A stretch of DNA of 64,000 nucleotides from Nostoc sp. CHAB 5834 (GTDB lineage Bacteria; Cyanobacteriota; Cyanobacteriia; Cyanobacteriales; Nostocaceae). The translations under genes and the position numbers were made by a program. Under the pieces are notes generated by a model, which worked only from the letters and a program-made list of their open reading frames with translations, was not told the origin of the DNA and did not search any database. How positions within the stretch are numbered: position 1 is the first letter of the stretch; every line of letters starts with the position of its first letter. The DNA lies in contig JAIVFU010000014.1 of NCBI GenBank assembly GCA_020829485.1, positions 51,405 to 115,404 of the forward strand. The letters are read 5' to 3'. Positions 61,505-64,000 of this stretch are shown piece by piece.

Positions 61505-63487
61505 TTATTTCATCACTCTAGTTGCGTTGAAAATTGCAAGTATTGCTACTCCCACATCAGCGAATACTGCTTCCCACATTGTCGCTACGCCTAAAATACC
61601 CAATCCTATGAATACACCTTTAATTGCTAACGCAAAACTAATATTTTGCCAAACAATTGTGCGGGTTTTTCTGGCGATTTGTATTGCTTCTGCCACTTTT
61701 GAGGGTGCATCTGTCATAATCACAATATCGGCAGTTTCGATCGCTGCATCTGAGCCTAACCCACCCATTGCTATACCAACATCTGCTCTAGCAATCACTG
61801 GCGCATCATTAATGCCATCCCCAACAAAAGCAACTTTACTATGCTTGCCAACGGTGCTGAGTAACTTCTCAATGGCATTGACTTTTTCTTCTGGTAATAA
61901 CTCTGCTTCGTAAGCATCTATACCTAACTGTTGAGCAATCCGGGATGCGATCGCTTGATTATCTCCTGTCAACATTACTGTTTTCTCTACACCCATTCCT
62001 TTGAGTGCTTGAATAGCCTGTCTGGCATCTTCTTTCAGTTCATCAGCAATGATAATATACCCAGCGTAAATATTATCCACTGCTAGATGAATAACTGTTC
62101 CCTCTAACTGGCAATTATCATGAGCAATATTCTCTTTATGTAATAGGCGATCGCTTCCCGCTATCACTACCTTATTTTCAACCTTGGCTTTAATTCCATA
62201 ACCTGCTATCTCTTCATAATCTCTCACCTCAAATTCATCAATTTTTCCACCATAAGCTTTGCGGATAGATTGAGCGATGGGATGATTTGAGTGCAATTCT
62301 ACTTTGGCAGCTAATTGCAGCAATTCTTGTTCAACGTAGCCATTTGATGGTACTATTTTCGCTACTTTAAATACGCCGTGAGTCAACGTTCCAGTTTTAT
62401 CAAAAACAACTGTATTTACTGCATTTAAAGCATCTAAAAAAGTAGAGCCTTTAACTAAAATACCGCGTCTAGCTGCACCTCCCACACCTCCAAAGTAACC
62501 TAAGGGAATACTGATAACCAGTCCACAGGGGCAGGAAATAACTAGTAAAATTAGGGCGCGATAAACCCATTCTGAAGAAGTTGCGCCAGCAATGAATAAA
62601 GGAGGTAATAATGCAACTCCTAGAGATGTAAAAACGACTATCGGCGTATAATATCGGGCAAATTTAGTAATAAATTTTTCTGTTTCTGCTTTTTTACTTT
62701 TGGCATTTTGCACCAAGTCCAAAATCTTAGCAATAGAAGATTCATCAAATAGTTTCGTGACTCTAATGCTGAGAACACCCATTTTGTTGAGCATCCCAGC
62801 CAAAACTGTCTCTCCCAGCCTTACTGTTCGCGGTACAGATTCTCCAGTTAATGCAGATGTATCGACTTGGGAATTCCCATCTATAATCTCACCATCTAAG
62901 GGAATCTTTTCCCCAGGTTTGACGACGATAATATCTCCAATATTTACTGTATTTGGGGATACTTTTTTTAATTCTCCCTCTATTTGAATATTGGCGTAGT
63001 CTGGACGTACTTCTAATAAAGCTTTGATGGAATTACGGGAACGACTAACGGCAATATCCTGAAACAATTCCCCAATTTTATAAAATAACATGACTCCGAC
63101 AGCTTCGGGTAACTTATGAATTGCGATCGCCCCTAATGTCGCTACTGCCATCAAAAAGGTTTCATCGAATATTCTACCTCTAAGTATATTGCGTCCAGCA
63201 GTTTTTAAAACACTCCATCCACTTAATAAATAGGCAGGGATGAAAAGCAGATATTCACCTATTGAGTAGAATGTATTGTGTAATTGATTTTCAAAAATTA
63301 CACCAGGTGCATATAAACTTAAAATTACTACCAAAGGCAATACCTCATCTTTCAGATTGAATTCTCCACCGTGGTCATGATTGTGGTCATGGTTATGATT
63401 CTCATCATGATTATGGTTATGTTTCTCATTATGGTCATGTTCACAGTTGCAAGAACCTGAAGATTCTGAATGTAGTTTTCGCTTCAT
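61505..63487 (-). CDS. Zinc/cadmium-type P-type ATPase with His-rich N-terminus
   Basis: A 660-residue PIB-type metal pump. The N-terminal 40 residues are dominated by His, Asp and Asn with a CNCEHDH start and repeated HNHD units; there is no HMA domain. The membrane metal motif is SCPCGLV (about 319), with DKTGTLTHG (about 362), HP in NHPIAQ, and GDGINDAP. The ATPase belongs to the ZntA/ZiaA/CadA group by the CPC surroundings. It probably exports Zn, Cd or Pb. Regulation may come from the MerR gene 2 kb away. The start ATG is directly followed by the metal-binding region. Confidence 0.95.
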   Translation of the reverse strand: MKRKLHSESSGSCNCEHDHNEKHNHNHDENHNHDHNHDHGGEFNLKDEVLPLVVILSLYAPGVIFENQLHNTFYSIGEYLLFIPAYLLSGWSVLKTAGRNILRGRIFDETFLMAVATLGAIAIHKLPEAVGVMLFYKIGELFQDIAVSRSRNSIKALLEVRPDYANIQIEGELKKVSPNTVNIGDIIVVKPGEKIPLDGEIIDGNSQVDTSALTGESVPRTVRLGETVLAGMLNKMGVLSIRVTKLFDESSIAKILDLVQNAKSKKAETEKFITKFARYYTPIVVFTSLGVALLPPLFIAGATSSEWVYRALILLVISCPCGLVISIPLGYFGGVGGAARRGILVKGSTFLDALNAVNTVVFDKTGTLTHGVFKVAKIVPSNGYVEQELLQLAAKVELHSNHPIAQSIRKAYGGKIDEFEVRDYEEIAGYGIKAKVENKVVIAGSDRLLHKENIAHDNCQLEGTVIHLAVDNIYAGYIIIADELKEDARQAIQALKGMGVEKTVMLTGDNQAIASRIAQQLGIDAYEAELLPEEKVNAIEKLLSTVGKHSKVAFVGDGINDAPVIARADVGIAMGGLGSDAAIETADIVIMTDAPSKVAEAIQIARKTRTIVWQNISFALAIKGVFIGLGILGVATMWEAVFADVGVAILAIFNATRVMK

Positions 63488-63873
63488 CTTTTCTGTTGAG
63501 GCTAGTAAATTACTTGATATATGAGCCTTTTCTCAAATGTAATGAAAAAAATAACTTTTTACAAGTTGATAATTTAAGAACGAGAATCTATATCAGGTTT
63601 ATTGCTAAAGATTTATCCTATCTTTTGGTTTAAATTAAGATTTATAATCTTGTAAAGACAGCTATACCGATTTTGAGTATAGAATCATGTCAAGATATAA
63701 CTTTTGTTTGTAGTGAACAATTTATCGCTTTGCATAAGATTTCAAACGAGAAAGAGTTGCTTGCATCAAGCCACCAATCAGCATCTTTTAAATTTGTTGA
63801 AGTACACTACTTAGGTTTCAAATCCAGATATCAAGCCTGTTTGACTGCTGAATTCTGCTGTAGCAACTAATTT
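63488..63873. other. AT-rich spacer
   Basis: It presumably carries the promoter of the zinc-type ATPase (63490-63560). A repeat-like phrase ttgtttgtagtgaacaattt lies near 63702. No gene is supported. Confidence 0.4.
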
Positions 63874-63999
63874 TTAAGCTTCCCCGGTCTGAAGACGCGG
63901 GGATTTCTGAAGAGTCCACAAAAGAACTTTCTTAGGCATACTTAAAATGCCTCTACCTACTCCACTTAAGTCAAACTTAAATATCGCAGCTACTTTTCT
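63874..63999 (-). pseudogene. Edge fragment, possible 3' end of an IS605-type element
   Basis: A minus-strand frame open to the window edge ends in KSPRLQTGEA just inside a hairpin (ccccggtc/gacgcgggg, 63882-63902). Hairpins with this aagcggggatt-like look and such endings are typical of right ends of IS200/IS605 elements with a TnpB gene. Only 41 codons are visible, so it may also be unrelated. Confidence 0.3.
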
Positions 64000-64000
64000 G

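Noticed and set aside
63673..63870. 65-codon plus-strand frame near the right edge
   Set aside because: It starts from a weak TTG-type context, overlaps repeat-like sequence and lacks a ribosome site; no recognisable protein.
1..64000. tRNA or rRNA genes
   Set aside because: I saw no cloverleaf with a TTCGAATC-type arm or rRNA segment in any intergenic region; a covariance-model scan would settle it.

Overview
This window looks like a chromosomal segment of a filamentous, Nostoc/Anabaena-like cyanobacterium. The evidence is a very high density of the HIP1 octamer GCGATCGC, the cyanobacterial gene order ffh-rpsP-KH-phoH, a kdp operon ending in a short KdpD without a kinase domain, many small palindromic repeat elements, and purine-rich low-complexity spacers. 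All calls come from reading the sequence; no database search was run.

Layout. 1-5.4 kb: an edge gene, an ABC exporter, a lumen-like protein and a small possible haem-utilisation protein, separated by repeat islands, including a three-layer nested one at 4261-4893. 5.5-9.2 kb: the translation/SRP cluster phoH, KH protein, rpsP, ffh (minus strand). 9.4-17.8 kb: a membrane histidine kinase and NarL-type regulator, divergent from a potassium operon (stand-alone TrkA-C protein, kdpA, kdpB, kdpF, kdpC, short kdpD). 18.5-34.7 kb: housekeeping and accessory genes: Xaa-Pro aminopeptidase, PhzF protein, KDPG aldolase, two L,D-transpeptidases, a Phd/PIN toxin-antitoxin pair with a perfect palindromic operator, an Hsp70-family protein, a rhodanese, a site-2 protease with CBS domains, nagA, purE and a class II glutamine amidotransferase. 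35.4-46.5 kb: a sulfur island: sulfate-binding protein and permeases (no ATPase), three genes carrying four NIL domains, a CysR-like regulator, cysE, an Rrf2 regulator and cysK. It is interrupted by an AT-rich two-gene GTPase module at 39.1-41.5 kb. 46.7-50.8 kb: two CadD-like transporters enclosing three near-identical tandem small genes and a related 172-codon-class gene. 51-54 kb: a secreted protein, a TauE/SafE transporter, an ORF-less group II intron end and a receiver-only regulator. 55-63.5 kb: a copper chaperone and copper P-type ATPase, a small membrane protein, a MerR regulator, a Rieske oxygenase and a zinc-type P-type ATPase with a His-rich tail.

Functional themes are ion and metal homeostasis (K+, Cu, Zn/Cd and possibly an unknown metal) and assimilatory sulfur metabolism running from sulfate uptake to cysteine. 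The most unusual items are the triplicated Cys/His small-protein locus, the group II intron 3' end with intact domain V/VI features, the two-gene GTPase insertion, the short hairpin element inserted in frame in the copper ATPase, and at least six families of non-coding inverted-repeat elements, one inserted inside another with an 8-bp target duplication.
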